This document shows positions 35,401 through 46,700 of a stretch of DNA of 64,000 bases, in pieces (the first letter of the stretch is position 1; each line of letters begins with the position of its first letter). Position numbers and translations under genes: made by a program. Source of the DNA: Trachythela sp. YZ-2020 (lineage: Eukaryota; Cnidaria; Anthozoa; Malacalcyonacea; Clavulariidae); the NCBI GenBank assembly GCA_016169945.1, contig JADLSH010000127.1, positions 1,986,501-2,050,500 of the forward strand, read 5' to 3'. A model generated the notes under the pieces. It did not search any database. It was not told where the DNA came from and saw only the letters and a program-made list of their open reading frames with translations.

Positions 35401-38202
35401 TGGTCCAGTCAGGGGTTTTTTTAAGAAAAATTTAGAACTGCACATTTTGTCATACTGTCCCAACATGCCAGGGCCTTTTTCAAGAAATGGTTAGTGGGGG
35501 GGGGGGGGGCATCAACGAAAAGGGACCTAACAAGAATGTGGTATATTGAGGGTGTGTGGATGTGGTTGGGGGTCTGGGGGTCCTCCCCAGAAAATTTTTG
35601 TATTTTTGAGTTTCTGTGGCTTGATTTCCTGCATTTTCAGAGACATTTTTTGAAATATCCCATCTAAACAGACTGAGCTTTTGGTGTAAAAGCAATGCTT
35701 TGTTATGAGAATATCATAACTTTCTTCTGACCTATAAACTTAAGAACTTTTGGACAAAAGGGACCTTCACTGGGAGGATAGTTTACTGGGGCTAACATTG
35801 GGGCTGGGGGGCTTTGGCCCCCCAGTATATTAATTAAAAAAGGCCCTGCTACATGTCATAGCATGAAATTCAACTCGCGCAAATGGCACCATTTTTTTCT
35901 TATTAAACTTTCATTAACTGATTCTCATCCCTTCAAATAGAAACGATGCTGAAAATTGTCAACGAAAATTATATTGTTGAGATTTTTATGAGAAATTCTG
36001 GTACTGCTTTTGTTATTGAAGCTATATGTATTCCATTTATTCCTTCGATTACTTTAGTTTTCTACAATAAATATCCATATCCTGAAAGTTCGTATTTTTT
36101 TCAACTGCACAAAATATTTTTTAGAGTTGCACAAATTGATTTAGAACTGCACATTTTGTGTAGAACTGCACGTTAAAAAAAACCCTGGGTCCAGTAAGGG
36201 CCATGCCTCATTGATCCAGTGTTACTACAGGAGGAAACCTAAACTAAACTAACTATATTTATACTGGAGAGCTCTATCAGTTCTAAACTGTTCTCTCATG
36301 TGGTCCAGTAAGAGGTGGGCCAGTCCTTAATGAACCAGTGTTACTACAGGAGGAAACCTAAACTAACTTTATTTATACTGGAGAGCTCTATCAGTTCTAA
36401 ACTGTTCTCTCTTGTGGTCCAGTAAGGGGTGGGCCAGTCCTTAATGAACCAGTGTTACTACAGGAGGAAACCTAAACTAAACTAACTATATTTATACTGG
36501 AGAGCTCTATCAGTTCTAAACTGTTCTCCCTTGTGCCTTGTGGTCCAGTAAGGGCCAATCCTTAATGAACCAGTGTTACTACAGGAGGAAACCTAAATTA
36601 AACTAACTATATTTATACTGGATAGCTCTATCAGTTCTAAACTGTTCTCTCATGTGGTCCAGCAAGGACCAATCCTAAGTGAACCAGTGTTACTACAGGA
36701 GTATCTGGAGAAAACCGTTCGGTAAAGTAAAACTGGTAAAGTCAAAATCTGAAGTGAAGTTATTATCAGAACACTGCATATCCCCAACTTGCGCGTTTTT
36801 ATCTGTGTACCTGGAACTCGAGTTTTCGTTCATCAGCAGGCACAAACGACGGTTTCTCAGGATCCATATTTTCCTGTTAAGAAACGAACAATATCATATA
36901 TACCAGCGAAAAAGTTATAAAAAAACTGATGATTGGGGACGCTGGGGCCGGATAAGTTAATAAATTGATTTGTAAATTCTGGATTGTAAATATGTAACAT
37001 TACCACCATACAGGGATGGATTTACAGGGGGGTGCGCATGGAGCCCTCCAATACTTGGCCAAGGGGGGTGCATGAGGGATGCAAATTCCATATCAAATCT
37101 GAATTTGGTTTTGACAGGGCATTTATTAAACAAATATCAAGCATCTGGCCATTGATGGGCCTTTTTGACCATCAAGGCAATCATATTTTTCAAACATTTT
37201 CTGACAAGATGAGCCCCTTGATCTTGCAGGGCGTCCTTAGAGATGATTCACCCTGATTTGGACGCCGACCACACCCTGCTTCATAATCAGCACCTGCTTA
37301 GCACCCCCTCTATCAGATCATGCCGGATCCACCCCTGTGACATCATACAGTCGTAAAGCCCTAAAAATACTTGATAATAAGCTTGATTAACCCACCTTAT
37401 GAAAGAGACTCCCACTAAGATACTCGTTCCCAAGCTTCCATAGATCAGGCAAGCTTTCGGCCAAGATGTCTGAAAGTTCTTCTACAAATATTACCGCTTG
37501 GAGAGGCACATGGCCTTTGGAACCCCATCCTATTGATAAAATGATTATTTTCAAGTTTATCGAATGTGCAGGTAGCGATAAACGATATATTTGAGGGATT
37601 ACACGATCTGACAATCAAAGTACCTGAAAAATGTAACTAGAATTTCGACGTTTCGAGCGAAGGCCCGAGTTCAATAACTTCCAGACGAAGGCCTTCGCTC
37701 GAAACGTCGAAGTTCTTGTTATATTTTTCAGGTAGTTTGATCCTGCAATCCCTCAAGTATATAACTTAATTAAATGCACACACTCCAAACTCTACCTCCG
37801 TAATTGTCCAAAGACTCTCTCCTGGGGCTGTGGTATACTGGAATGGATAATGCCCCAGGACCACGGGCTTCTAAATGAAAACACTTTTTAATGAAACAAA
37901 ATTTGTAGAAAATAACCATTGCGGAAATAGTAGCCCGCACTTTGACAGAATTTAGATGATAAAAATGATGGTGATGATGATCATTATTGTGATGATGATG
38001 ATGATTGTGATGATGATGATTATTGTGATGATGATGATTGTGATGATGATGATTATTGTGATGATGATGATGATGGTGATGATGATTATTGTGATGGTGA
38101 TGATTATTGTGATGATGATTATTGTGATGATGATGGTGATGATGATTATTGTGATGATGATGATGATGATAATTGTGATGATGATGATGATGATTATTAT
38201 TG

Positions 38203-38234
<32 letters not shown>

Positions 38235-41200
38235 ATTGTGATGATGATGGTGATGATGATTATTGTGATGATGATGATTATTGTGATGATTATTGTGATG
38301 ATTATTGTGATGATGATGATGATGGTAATGATGATGGTTGTGATGATGCATGATGGTGATAATGATCAGAGGATGGTGGTGATGATGATGATGATGGTAA
38401 ATATATGCAAAGATACTAGTAGAAATCATTCATTTTAACATACTTTTACTAAGATGATCAGCACAGCAGTTATCCAGCAATCCTAAGAGCCATTTATGTT
38501 GGTTCTGAAGACAGTCCCAAGCAACATCACCGGGAGAGTCTAAACCAATCACATACCTACAATGACAAACAAGATCACATATTGTCTCCTAAAATAATAT
38601 GCCAAGTATGTAAATAAAAAATAAAGCCATACTTGATATATCTTCTCATATCTTTCAAAGGTATGGGTAAAATCGACAAACGACTTCGCAGTTGGTTTCG
38701 AAATTTTTCTACTTTACTTTCAACTTCGTCCAAAACTAAAATATGTAAAACAAGAAGATTGTAATCAACATGTCATTGGTTTAAAAATCAGGTCAAAACA
38801 AGAATGAAGCAAAGTACATTATTACAGGGGCAAAGGACAAAGTGATGTTGTACCTTTTTTAAAAACAATTGGTGCATTATCTGAAACAAGTGATTTGGCT
38901 TTGGAGTAATCATTTACAACCATTTCATAGTCACCCTGTAAGGATAAAGGTCAGAGCTGCAATGAACATCATCATCACTGTCATCACCAAATTTTATCAC
39001 CATCATTATCACCATGACCATCATCACTGTCACCATCATCACCACCATAATCACAACCATCATGAACCCCACCACTGTCACAACTCACAACCACCATCTT
39101 CACCAATACAATCACTGCCACCATCATCAGAACAACCATCATCACCAGTGATACCTTACCACCAGAACCACAATCACCATACCAACAACAGTTACCACCA
39201 ACATACTGTAATATACCATCATTCCAGCATGACTGAACAATACCTGATTTATGTTCTTCTCAATAATCTGCGGCAAACTAAACAGTGATCTAAATCGATG
39301 TAAAACACTCAATGCATTTCTCATGGTGTCTGCGTCATCTTTACGTCTTAACACATCTTGAAATAATGCATCTGCGTGCTTACTGGCACCTAAACACAAA
39401 ATCACTATTTATAACAGGGATGGATTTACTGGGGGGGGTGCAGGAGGGGTGCAAATTCCTAGGGCATTTATCAAATAAAAATATAACATCGGGCCATTGA
39501 TGAGCCTTTTTGACCATCTAGGCAATCTTATTTTTGAAAAATGTTCTGACAAGATAACCCCCTTGACCCTGTAGGGGGTCCTCAGCGGTGATTCATCCTT
39601 CCTCGGTTGCTGACCACCCCCCTGCTTCATGACCAAAGCCCACTTAGCACCTCCCCTATCAAATCAAGCTGGATCCATCCCTGATTTATAAAGACACTAT
39701 TATCACTATTTATTCATGGTTGTTAAATATATATGTTTTATTGAACTATCATTCTACCTTATTAAAGTTTTGAGTTACTGTACTTGACTTCACTATAACC
39801 ATGTATATTCTGCTACTCTGGTTTATGCCAGGGATGGATTTACTGGGGGTGCAGGGGGTGTGCACCCCTCCTATGCTTGGCCAAGGGGGGTGCAGGAGGG
39901 GTGCAAATTCCATTGGGCATTTATCAAATAAAAATCAAATATCTGGTTATTGATAGGCCTTTTTGATCATCTAGGCAATAATTTTTTTTCAAAACTTTTC
40001 TGACATGATAACCCCCTTGACCATGCAGAGGGTCCAGAGTGATGATTCACCCTGCTTCGGACACTGGCCACACCCTGCTTCATGATCAGCAGCCCCCCCT
40101 ATCAGATCATGCTGGATACTTCAGTGCAGTATTTACCGTACCTTGTAAATAAGATCCTAATGCTTCGGCAAGTGAACCACCCTTGCTCCCACTTTGATCT
40201 TTAAGCATTTCCCGTTGAACGGCTAAAAATGAATTGATCAATGATATTTCAAACGTGGGAGTCTAGCGTAGGTAGTACTTTACCATAAACTAGCATGGTT
40301 TATGTACCTGAAAAGATATTTCAAACGTGGGTGGTCCAGTGTAGGTAGTATTCTACAATAAGCTGCAGTGGTTTCTGCCTGAACCACCTGCTTCGACGTT
40401 TCAAGCAAAGGCCCTTCATAAGGAAGCCGCCCGAAGGGAGTGAGGATTAAGTACATATTAAGCTGTTACAACTTCCTAAGCCATGTACCAGCCAGAGTTT
40501 CTTCAGCATCCATAAAAGTTGCAATATTTTCTTTGACAAACGCAAGTGGTCCTGTTGCTCTTCTTGATTCTTCCTTCTTCAGATATTCTAAACCTTCTTT
40601 TAGTTGGTCAAACCTTAAACAATTGAAGGAAATAAGCAGGAACATTTGGATTCTGATTCACGACATTCTGCTAATATGCAAATCACAACAACCTCACATG
40701 TATGATAGGCTTGTAACCAAAAGCTAATCATTAAAAAGTTGTCCCGGGAATAAATGTGCCTGCATCTCTGAGTTTTTAAGCAGTGAAATGTTGTAGTCAT
40801 AAACTCATAGTTAATCTAAATCGCAATTGTTGTATTCTCACTGCATTGAGCACTGAGTACAACCGTAGATGCAAATACTGTAGATTAAAATGTACCTGAC
40901 ATCAGAATGTTTTCTAAGAAGAAATGCTGCTGGCATAAAGTCAACACTCGAAGTATTTTCACACCCTATATATAGTTTGAAAGAAATTACATTATATACA
41001 GTAAATTGAAGGTCAAATTAAAGAATAAAAACTACTCATTCTAGTTGAGGCTCTTGAGAGAGAGCCTAAAATTGAGCAGGCCCCCTCAAAATGTAGGGGT
41101 CGGTATATAGGGCCCACTTGCAGCTAATTGAGAGCATTTTCTAAATTGGGGAGCCCTTTTAAGTTAGCTCCACGTGCATTCTAGTTCGGGCCTTATATGC

Positions 41201-42965
41201 TTTAGCACAGTTTTTAGTCTTTCTGCTGCTTGAAAATAATGACGTCATAGGGGCCCACAGAGAAATTTTTGCCCCATGCCCCGTAAATTCTCTCGGCGGC
41301 CCTGGTTCCGGAGGCTCTTAAAGAATAGCGAAGTGAAAGAAAAGAGCCGAACCAGGGTAGCTTAGGAAAGGAAAGGAAAGAACACCACTCTGAGAACATA
41401 TTTAAATTGTTTACAAATTCAAGTATCTTTCCATCTAAACATTAATTCATACCTTCAGGATAAAACTCATCAATATTCTCTTCTACTTGTCTTTTTCTGC
41501 AACAAAAACATGTTTCAGCTAAGTTGTCAGTAATCTAGAACTACAATGTATAAGTGTAAATAACTATATTAAATTATATAAACCATGTTCTGGTCCACAC
41601 CTGTTGGGTTCTTTGATAATTCCCAAGGGATCTTGATATGCAGACGACTGTGTTGTCGAGCGACCATGGCTGCTGGTGCGTATTTCCTCTGGCGGTATTT
41701 CATCAATCCAAATAGCGGACTCCTCAAGGGGACCTGAAAACCAGATTATAAACTTAGACACATGTAAATATAACTGATGTAAGATCTGAAAACGCAGACT
41801 AGTATGTAAGAATGTACCTGGATTAAATGGTATTGCATTAAACTGAACTGTACATGTCCCGACGCCTCCAGTTTTTGTTTTCAAAATCACATTTCCTTTA
41901 CCATCGCCTTGCCCTGTCCGTGCTATCACTTTGCTAGGAGATTTCCATTCTGCTGACAACAGGCAGTTTACACCACATATTGTGAGGCCTATAACATAAT
42001 AATATAAATATAATAATAACCTAATATGCACCAACGTGTCCCACACCTTACTTATTAATTTACACTGTCTAATCCATCATGGTGTTGATGATAGTTTTGA
42101 TGATAATGATGGATTGGTGGTGATAGTGATGATGACGGTCGTGATGGTGCTAATGGTTTTCATGGTGAGGTGGTGGTGATGATGATGTTGGTGATCATGA
42201 TGGTAATGGTGATGATGGTGGTGGTTTCGATGGTGATGGTAGTATGGTAGAAAAATAAGTTATTATAATGATGGTTATGATTGTGAAATGATGGACAGAC
42301 GGCAGGGAGGAGACGAGGGAGGGAGGAGACAAGGGAGGGGGGAAGAGGGAGGGACGAGACGAGGGAGGGAGGGAGGGATGGGAGGGACGAGATGAGGGAG
42401 GGAGGGAGGGACGAGACGAGGAGGAGAGGGAGGACGAGACGAGGGAGGAGGGGAGGAACGAGACGAGGGAGGAGGGAGGAACAAGACGAGGGAGGGGAGG
42501 AACAAGACGAGGGAGGAGGGGAGGAACAAGACGAGGGAGGGAGGAACGAGACGAGGGAGGGAGGAACGAGACGAGGGAGGGAGGAACGAGACGAGGGAGG
42601 GAGGAACGAGACGAGGGAGGGAGGAACGAGACGAGGGAGGGAGGAACGAGACGAGGGAGGGAGGAACGAGACGAGGGAGGAACGAGACGAGGGAGGGAGG
42701 GGGGGGGGAAGAACGAAGAAGGAGGGATACATGTTTACTAATCAACATAAATAGCCCTCCAATTCAAAACAATTTACATTTGCCTGACACTTTCAAACTA
42801 TGCAACAAATATAGAACATCTCCTAGACTAAAACCTTTCCTCCCAAACCTTACCTATGAGATCTGACGCCCTCGCACCAAAATGCTCCCCTCTGATGACG
42901 ACTTTTGTCCCTGGCTTGCCCTCCTTGGGGCTAATTCCCGTCACTACTGGAGGCGGCCGCGGCAT
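29487..42965 (-). CDS. EXOC2: Exocyst complex component 2 / Sec5 (25 exons, 884 aa)
   Basis: Exons in order: 42965-42854, 41988-41818, 41733-41601, 41496-41453, 40965-40896, 40613-40489, 40222-40142, 39389-39244, 38935-38854, 38735-38633, 38556-38444, 37870-37796, 37529-37396, 36873-36811, 35313-35162, 34246-34119, 33949-33876, 33742-33608, 33250-33188, 32589-32473, 32127-31930, 31476-31351, 30491-30430, 29777-29718, 29574-29487 (TGA). Phases agree at every junction. The N-terminus ([15 protein letters not shown], then [14 protein letters not shown]) is the IPT/TIG domain that binds Ral GTPases in vertebrates. Colinear Sec5 blocks follow, such as [34 protein letters not shown] and [16 protein letters not shown]. 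Human Sec5 is 924 aa. The protein tethers secretory vesicles at the plasma membrane. The ATG context is GAAACAATGC. Confidence 0.95.
29876..30261. mobile_element. hAT-like MITE in EXOC2 intron 23
   Basis: CAGGGCTAAAAATAATGGCC on the left mirrors GGCCGTTATTTTAGCCCTG on the right. An identical 9-bp flank, GTAGTTGTC (29867-29875 and 30262-30270), marks the insertion. The interior is full of CCGGTC and GGCCGG motifs. The CAGGG ends fit hAT, although nine rather than eight bases match. Confidence 0.7.
30555..30645. repeat. About 95-bp repeat shared between EXOC2 introns 22 and 17 (copy 1)
   Basis: ACCACTGTTCTGATAATGTA through GTGAATTGGGTGGCAATGG is nearly identical to 33762-33858, same orientation. 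Copy 1 is cut on its right by the hAT-like element at 30652. Confidence 0.65.
30652..31306. mobile_element. hAT-like non-autonomous element in EXOC2 intron 22
   Basis: The ends CAGGCCTTAAAATATCGGTC and GACCGATATTTTAAGGCCTG are perfect 20-bp inverted repeats. An exact 8-bp duplication, GACAAAAC, lies at 30644-30651 and 31307-31314. The interior carries several GGTCGGACA / TGTCCGACC motifs as subterminal repeats and an A/T-rich TTTTTAATT block near 30950. No transposase. Confidence 0.82.
32157..32425 (+). mobile_element. SINE-1, tRNA-derived, full-length plus-strand copy in EXOC2 intron 20
   Basis: This copy lies head to tail on the plus strand. It has a tRNA-like head with TTCACCTCTGTGACCGGGG and an altered B-box (GGTACAATTCC), then the body (CTGCAATATGCAGTTGTCTG; TGGTAGAGCTATCCAATATA). 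It ends in AAATAAAGTTAATTTAG. Other copies keep GGTTCGATTCC or its complement. It represents a family with about ten copies here, and runs antisense to EXOC2. Confidence 0.72.
32822..33112. repeat. CAT/CAC trinucleotide array in EXOC2 intron 19
   Basis: An imperfect (CAT)n(CAC)n tract includes repeated CACAATAATCACAACCACC subunits. It lies just beyond the donor of exon 19 and yields a false His-rich frame on the plus strand. Confidence 0.9.
33762..33858. repeat. About 95-bp repeat shared between EXOC2 introns 22 and 17 (copy 2)
   Basis: Near-identical to 30555-30645, same orientation. Here the right end continues as GGGCATCGTATA, without the hAT insertion. Confidence 0.65.
34310..34440 (-). 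repeat. tRNA-like sequence in EXOC2 intron 15
   Basis: The minus strand contains GTAGCTCAGTGGTTAGAGCG at about 34385-34415, a strong Pol III A-box context. No intact cloverleaf or B-box follows. It is probably the head of a SINE and not a functional tRNA. Confidence 0.4.
34448..35013. mobile_element. Foldback element with TA duplication (Tc1/mariner-like) in EXOC2 intron 15
   Basis: Two arms of roughly 280 bp are imperfect reverse complements: CCGGGTGGCGTAAAAAAAGT on the left and TTTTTTGGCGCCAACCGG on the right. The centre is near 34765. TA flanks each end. No coding capacity. The RNA of the host intron would form a very long hairpin. Confidence 0.7.
35410..36187. mobile_element. hAT-like element inserted in SINE-1 (EXOC2 intron 14)
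   Basis: The ends CAGGGGTTTTTTTAA and TTAAAAAAAACCCTG are inverted repeats. The exact 8-bp duplication GGTCCAGT (35402-35409 and 36188-36195) is SINE sequence. A subterminal repeat (TTTAGAACTGCACATTTTGT) also occurs at the far end in inverted form. A second hAT-like element (35469-35848) lies inside. Confidence 0.78.
35469..35848. mobile_element. Nested hAT-like element
   Basis: The ends are CAGGGCCTTTTTCAAG and AAAAAAGGCCCTG. The flanking octamers CAACATGC and CTACATGT match at six of eight positions. The interior holds G-rich and C-rich runs and the stretch GGGTCTGGGGGTCCTCCCCA. Confidence 0.6.
37011..37337. mobile_element. CAGGGATGGAT-family hAT-like MITE, copy 1 (EXOC2 intron 13)
   Basis: It begins CAGGGATGGATTTACAGG and ends GCCGGATCCACCCCTG. 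The interior motif GGCCAAGGGGGGTGCATGAG is shared with copies at 39415 and 39829. No target duplication was found. Confidence 0.6.
37586..37761. mobile_element. Foldback element in EXOC2 intron 12
   Basis: Arms of about 75 bp run from TATATTTGAGGG to a mirrored CCCTCAAGTATATA. The inner arms TTCGACGTTTCGAGCGAAGG and CCTTCGCTCGAAACGTCGAA are perfect. A related TTCGACGTTTCAAGCAAAGG occurs near 40393. Confidence 0.7.
37955..38400. repeat. GATGATGATTATTGT array in EXOC2 intron 11
   Basis: About 445 bp of (GAT)n are interrupted by regularly spaced TTATTGT and TGGTGATGATGA segments. It gives a His/Asn-rich false frame on the minus strand. Confidence 0.9.
38960..39230. repeat. Degenerate CAT/CAC tract in EXOC2 intron 8
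   Basis: An impure run of ATCACC, CACCAT and ACAACC units, more diverged than the other arrays, lies between the exons at 38854-38935 and 39244-39389. Confidence 0.75.
39415..39683. mobile_element. CAGGGATGGAT-family hAT-like MITE, copy 2 (EXOC2 intron 7)
   Basis: The ends CAGGGATGGATTTACTGG and CTGGATCCATCCCTG are flanked by an exact 8-bp duplication, ATTTATAA (39407-39414 and 39684-39691). It has the same interior as copies 1 and 3. Confidence 0.8.
39829..40117. mobile_element. CAGGGATGGAT-family hAT-like MITE, copy 3, 3'-truncated (EXOC2 intron 7)
   Basis: It starts CAGGGATGGATTTACTGGGG, shares the interior (CTTGGCCAAGGGGGGTGCAG) and stops near GATCATGCTGGATAC without a right terminal repeat. 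It lies about 150 bp from copy 2 in the same orientation. Confidence 0.65.
42060..42250. repeat. GATGGTGATGATG tract in EXOC2 intron 1
   Basis: An impure GAT/GGT repeat precedes the purine-rich array on the plus strand. Confidence 0.75.
42293..42720. repeat. Polypurine tandem repeat in EXOC2 intron 1
   Basis: About 430 bp of almost pure G and A (plus strand). From 42541 to 42680 a 20-bp unit, GAGGAACGAGACGAGGGAGG, repeats seven times exactly. To the left the units are degenerate. It starts about 130 bp downstream, in transcript sense, of the first EXOC2 exon. Confidence 0.92.
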
Positions 42966-43709
42966 TGTTTCAAGCTTAGAAACAACACTTTATATCTCCA
43001 AAGAAAAATACATCGCTTATTATTTAAAAGAAGAAAAATTAAAGCATATTTCAATCAATTTCGTCTGTCAAAAGTTGCAGAAATTTTGCTAATAGTAGTA
43101 ATAGCAATTCCTGGTCACCAGTTTTCCAAAAAGAATCTCGCGAATTTCGCTGAGATACCGTCTCGGTTGCATCTAACGATGAACACTCGCAGATAAAACA
43201 TTGTGTGAAACTTTGAAATAAACGTCATGTTTTCAAACGATTTAAATTATTGGGGTTTGTTGTGGAGTACCTAACTACCGTAAATCCCATAAATAAATGC
43301 TTATTAAGCTCCCCTGGGGTTTATTTTATTTCCAGCACTTGAGGGGAGAGGGGTCTCATTGGAGACCGAAGGTTTACCGTAATAGATAGAGGGCTTGTTG
43401 ATTTTGCCGAATTAACGTACGCACGTACGCAATGACTACGGAGGAATTAATATATCGAATAAATACGCATGTGTTTCTTTGTTGTGAATAGGAAGGAAGG
43501 AGGGTATATAAGAGAGGGGGGTTAATAAAACGGGGAACTTTTTAGAGAGGGGCTTATTGGAGATGGCGGGGGTAGGGGGGATATTGGAGAAGAGCGCTAA
43601 TATTAAGAAATGGGGCTTGTTATAGGACAAAGGATCGGCGACATTTTTGACGGCTCGTCAAACATACGAATCGGGTGAAGTTTTGCTGAGGTCATTGTGA
43701 AATGAAAAC
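42966..43709. promoter_or_regulatory. Head-to-head intergenic region of EXOC2 (-) and ubiquilin (+)
   Basis: Only 744 bp separate the two start codons, so both promoters and 5' UTRs share this region. It contains repeat-like sequence (about 43275-43620) with GGGGCTTATTGGAGATGG-type motifs related to the minisatellite at 16545-16870. Short palindromic ACGTACGCACGTACGC lies near 43415. No core promoter motif can be assigned with certainty. Confidence 0.5.
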
Positions 43710-46700
43710 ATGGCGGACGAAGAATCTCATATAAAAGTTGTTGTAAAAACAACGAATACAAAAGAAACCATCGAAATCGAACCAAATGCCAAGATCAGAG
43801 AGGTAGCTGTGATTGTGAGCTTCAATACTAACATAAATCAAGGGAAATTTACATTGAATTTGGTATATATTTTATATCTAGTTTAAAGAAAAGATTTCAC
43901 TCAAATTCAATGACACGCCAGTTGCGCAGTTGTGCCTTATTTTTGCTGGGAAAATCTTAAAAGATGAAGATAATCTAGAACACTATGGTAGGGATATTGG
44001 TTTATCATTTAGGGTTCTCTTGATGGATTTTAAAGTACATTTTGAATAAGTGATCGCCTTTGTTCAGACATGTTAATTTCTAGCCTCAAGGCATAATAAT
44101 TATCAGTTCTAGGATTCGAGAATAAATGCATAATACACTATGTATATTAGCAATATCAATAACTATTGTCCCGTATTCTTTAGTAGAAATTTTAGAGCAT
44201 ATATTTTGATATTTGTGCATAGAAAATCTGAAAATCATGCAATTGTTGTATGTTTTTATTGTTGCTCAAATAAAATCCTAACCAAAATGTAAACAAAAGT
44301 GAAAATATAATATGGTACTTGCATAATTATTTAACAATTATTCGCCTCAGGCTCGGTGAATAAAAACCTTGACTTTGTCTCGGTTTTTATTCACCGATAT
44401 TAGGTGATTATCGCGTATTAATCTGGGGTAGCGCAGCCAATCAGAGTTGAGAATTTTCAATAATCACCTATGTAATTTTACTAAATAATATACTTTGAAC
44501 ATCTGATTGGCTATTGTCTGTCACTCTGTCATACAATGTGGGAAGATGAGGGAGGGGGGGAGCAATAGCCAAACAATAGCTAATGCAAATTTCCCTACTT
44601 CCACTTTTTCTGTGGGAGCAAAAATACATTCTTTGGCCTCATGCCAGCCCCTTCTTAGGGTAAAAGTGCGGCTGAGTAATGAATTTTTGCCCCCGGGGAG
44701 GATTGTACTAGGCAAAATTTCCATTCTCAAAATGTCTAATGGACTATTCCGTCATCGAAGAACGTTATAGCGTTTAGCCTCGATATGCTGTCCTTTGCTA
44801 ATGTGTTATTGGTAAAATTAAGTAAACATGGATGATCCTTGGATGGGCAAAAATATGTTTTCATTGCTTAGCAAAATGTCTCTTCTCTTGCAGAAAAATG
44901 CTTTATAACATGGCTGAGCCTACACCCAAAACATTTCTTTAAGTCGCATATGCTTTAAAAATTCGCTTTGCTTTAACTCTGTGTTTGAAATGGATAAAAA
45001 ATGTAACGACGAAGTTCACCATATTAATATTTTCCAGGCATTAAAGATGGTCTCACAGTGCATTTGGTGATAAAGTCTGCAAACAGAGTATGCTATTTAA
45101 TTCTTTTTGAAAATCTCAAAAATGTCAGTCAGTTTCTAGCCTTTATTGATTATCTATTTTTCCAATATTATTAAAGGCACAAGAACAGGCAGCAGAGCAT
45201 GCAACTAGACAGGTATTAGTATGGACTTTGAAATGCTCTATCAAAATTTCTTTGAACAAAGTCTATGCAATGTACTTTTAAACTTGTTTCAAAGACTTAA
45301 ATGAAAGAACCTTCTATTATTTAGCCACCGCTATCAGGGACTTCCACACAGCCATCCAGCGATGCTCCAAGTACGCCCACAAACACAACAACTCCACCAC
45401 CTCTGTTTGGTGGACTTCCTACTGGCATGGGAATGGGTAATGATTTTTCTCAATTGCACTGACACAGTTTTTAAAATGTTGGGTGCTAATGGGTCAATGT
45501 CCCTATCAGGGATTTATACAAGCACTTTAGTCTACTACCGTTTTTCAGACGAAGATTGAGTTATTTAGTTCCTGTGAAGTGTGAGTTTCTTTTACAAATA
45601 AATTTTCACATTTGACATAATTTCTTTCTGATAAATTTAAGAAATTTCGGAAAAAGATTGAGTTTCAATACTCAATTGATGATTGAGTATTTACTACCAT
45701 TTACAGGTAGAAGGAAAGTGCTTCTATAAATCCCTGCCTATTAAGCCTTCATAAAATGTTGTACTAAATACTTATCAATAATTTGATTTTAGGTGATATG
45801 GAGCAAATGCAACAACAGGTTAGCATTTAAGATGCTTGATTAATATCCGAATATGGCTTATAAAGGCTAACATATACAGTAGATTTGTATATAATTTTAT
45901 TTTAATCAATAATTTTCAAGCTACGTAATAGCTTTTTGTTATTTGCTAGTTAATGAATAATCCTGAAATGATGCAACAGATGTTTGAAAATCCATTAGTA
46001 CAGGTATTGATCATTTTCATACAACCTTATAGAAGTAGTTTATTGAATTTTTTAATCTGTCTAATACTGTATATTATGAGTTTCAAATTTCAGACTTCGA
46101 CTTTCACATGGTAGCGTTGCTGCACCGGCTACCACTGGCTGTCAGTGTCTCGCTTCTTGTCCGCTATGCCTGCAAAATATACCGACATTGAGACCCAGTT
46201 GTGGCCTGCCAGTATAGATTTAAAAGTTTGTAATACTTAGTAAATGATTAACAAGTAAAATTAAACATTTCTCTAGAATATGATGTCAAATCCTGAACTT
46301 ATTCAACAGATGATTATGAGTAACCCACAAATGCAACAACTGGTTGAGGTTAGAGTACAATAGATAATTTTTGTGACATGTAATTTTAACTCATTACTCA
46401 TACTTATCACATTACTGATTTAACAATCAATGGCATTCTTTTTTCCAATTTTAGAGAAGTCCAGAGATTTCTCATATATTAAATAATCCTGACCTAATGC
46501 GACAAGTAAGTGTTGACATTGCATGATTTGCAAAATTTAAATAAGTTTGAACTGCTTTAAAAATTGCTTAAATAACAGTTTTTAGAAGAATTTGCATTTT
46601 ATCAGTTAAGCAATGTTGCTATATATCGTCTTGGCATTTTCCATGTAGACATTAGAAATGGCACGTAACCCTGCGGTTATGCAAGAGATGATGCGAAATC

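Larger units (their letters stand above)
35344..36740 (-). mobile_element. SINE-1 interrupted by a hAT-like insertion, followed by tandem SINE segments
   Basis: A SINE fragment starts at about 35350. It is broken at 35410 by a hAT-like element and resumes at 36188. From 36238 to about 36735 a segment of about 118 bp (AACTATATTTATACTGGAGA to CCAGTGTTACTACAGGAGGA) is repeated in tandem about four times. Tandem arrays of part of a SINE are unusual. Confidence 0.7.

Noticed and set aside
36238..36735. CRISPR-like regular repeats
   Set aside because: Units are contiguous SINE segments of about 118 bp without unique spacers, in a eukaryotic intron.
37770..38438. His/Asn-rich and Met/Ile-rich frames on both strands
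   Set aside because: Produced by the GATGATGATTATTGT array; only the small part at 37796-37870 (minus) is a real EXOC2 exon.
42160..42754. Pro/Ser/Leu-rich and Arg/Glu/Gly-rich frames
   Set aside because: Artefacts of the polypurine tandem repeat in EXOC2 intron 1.
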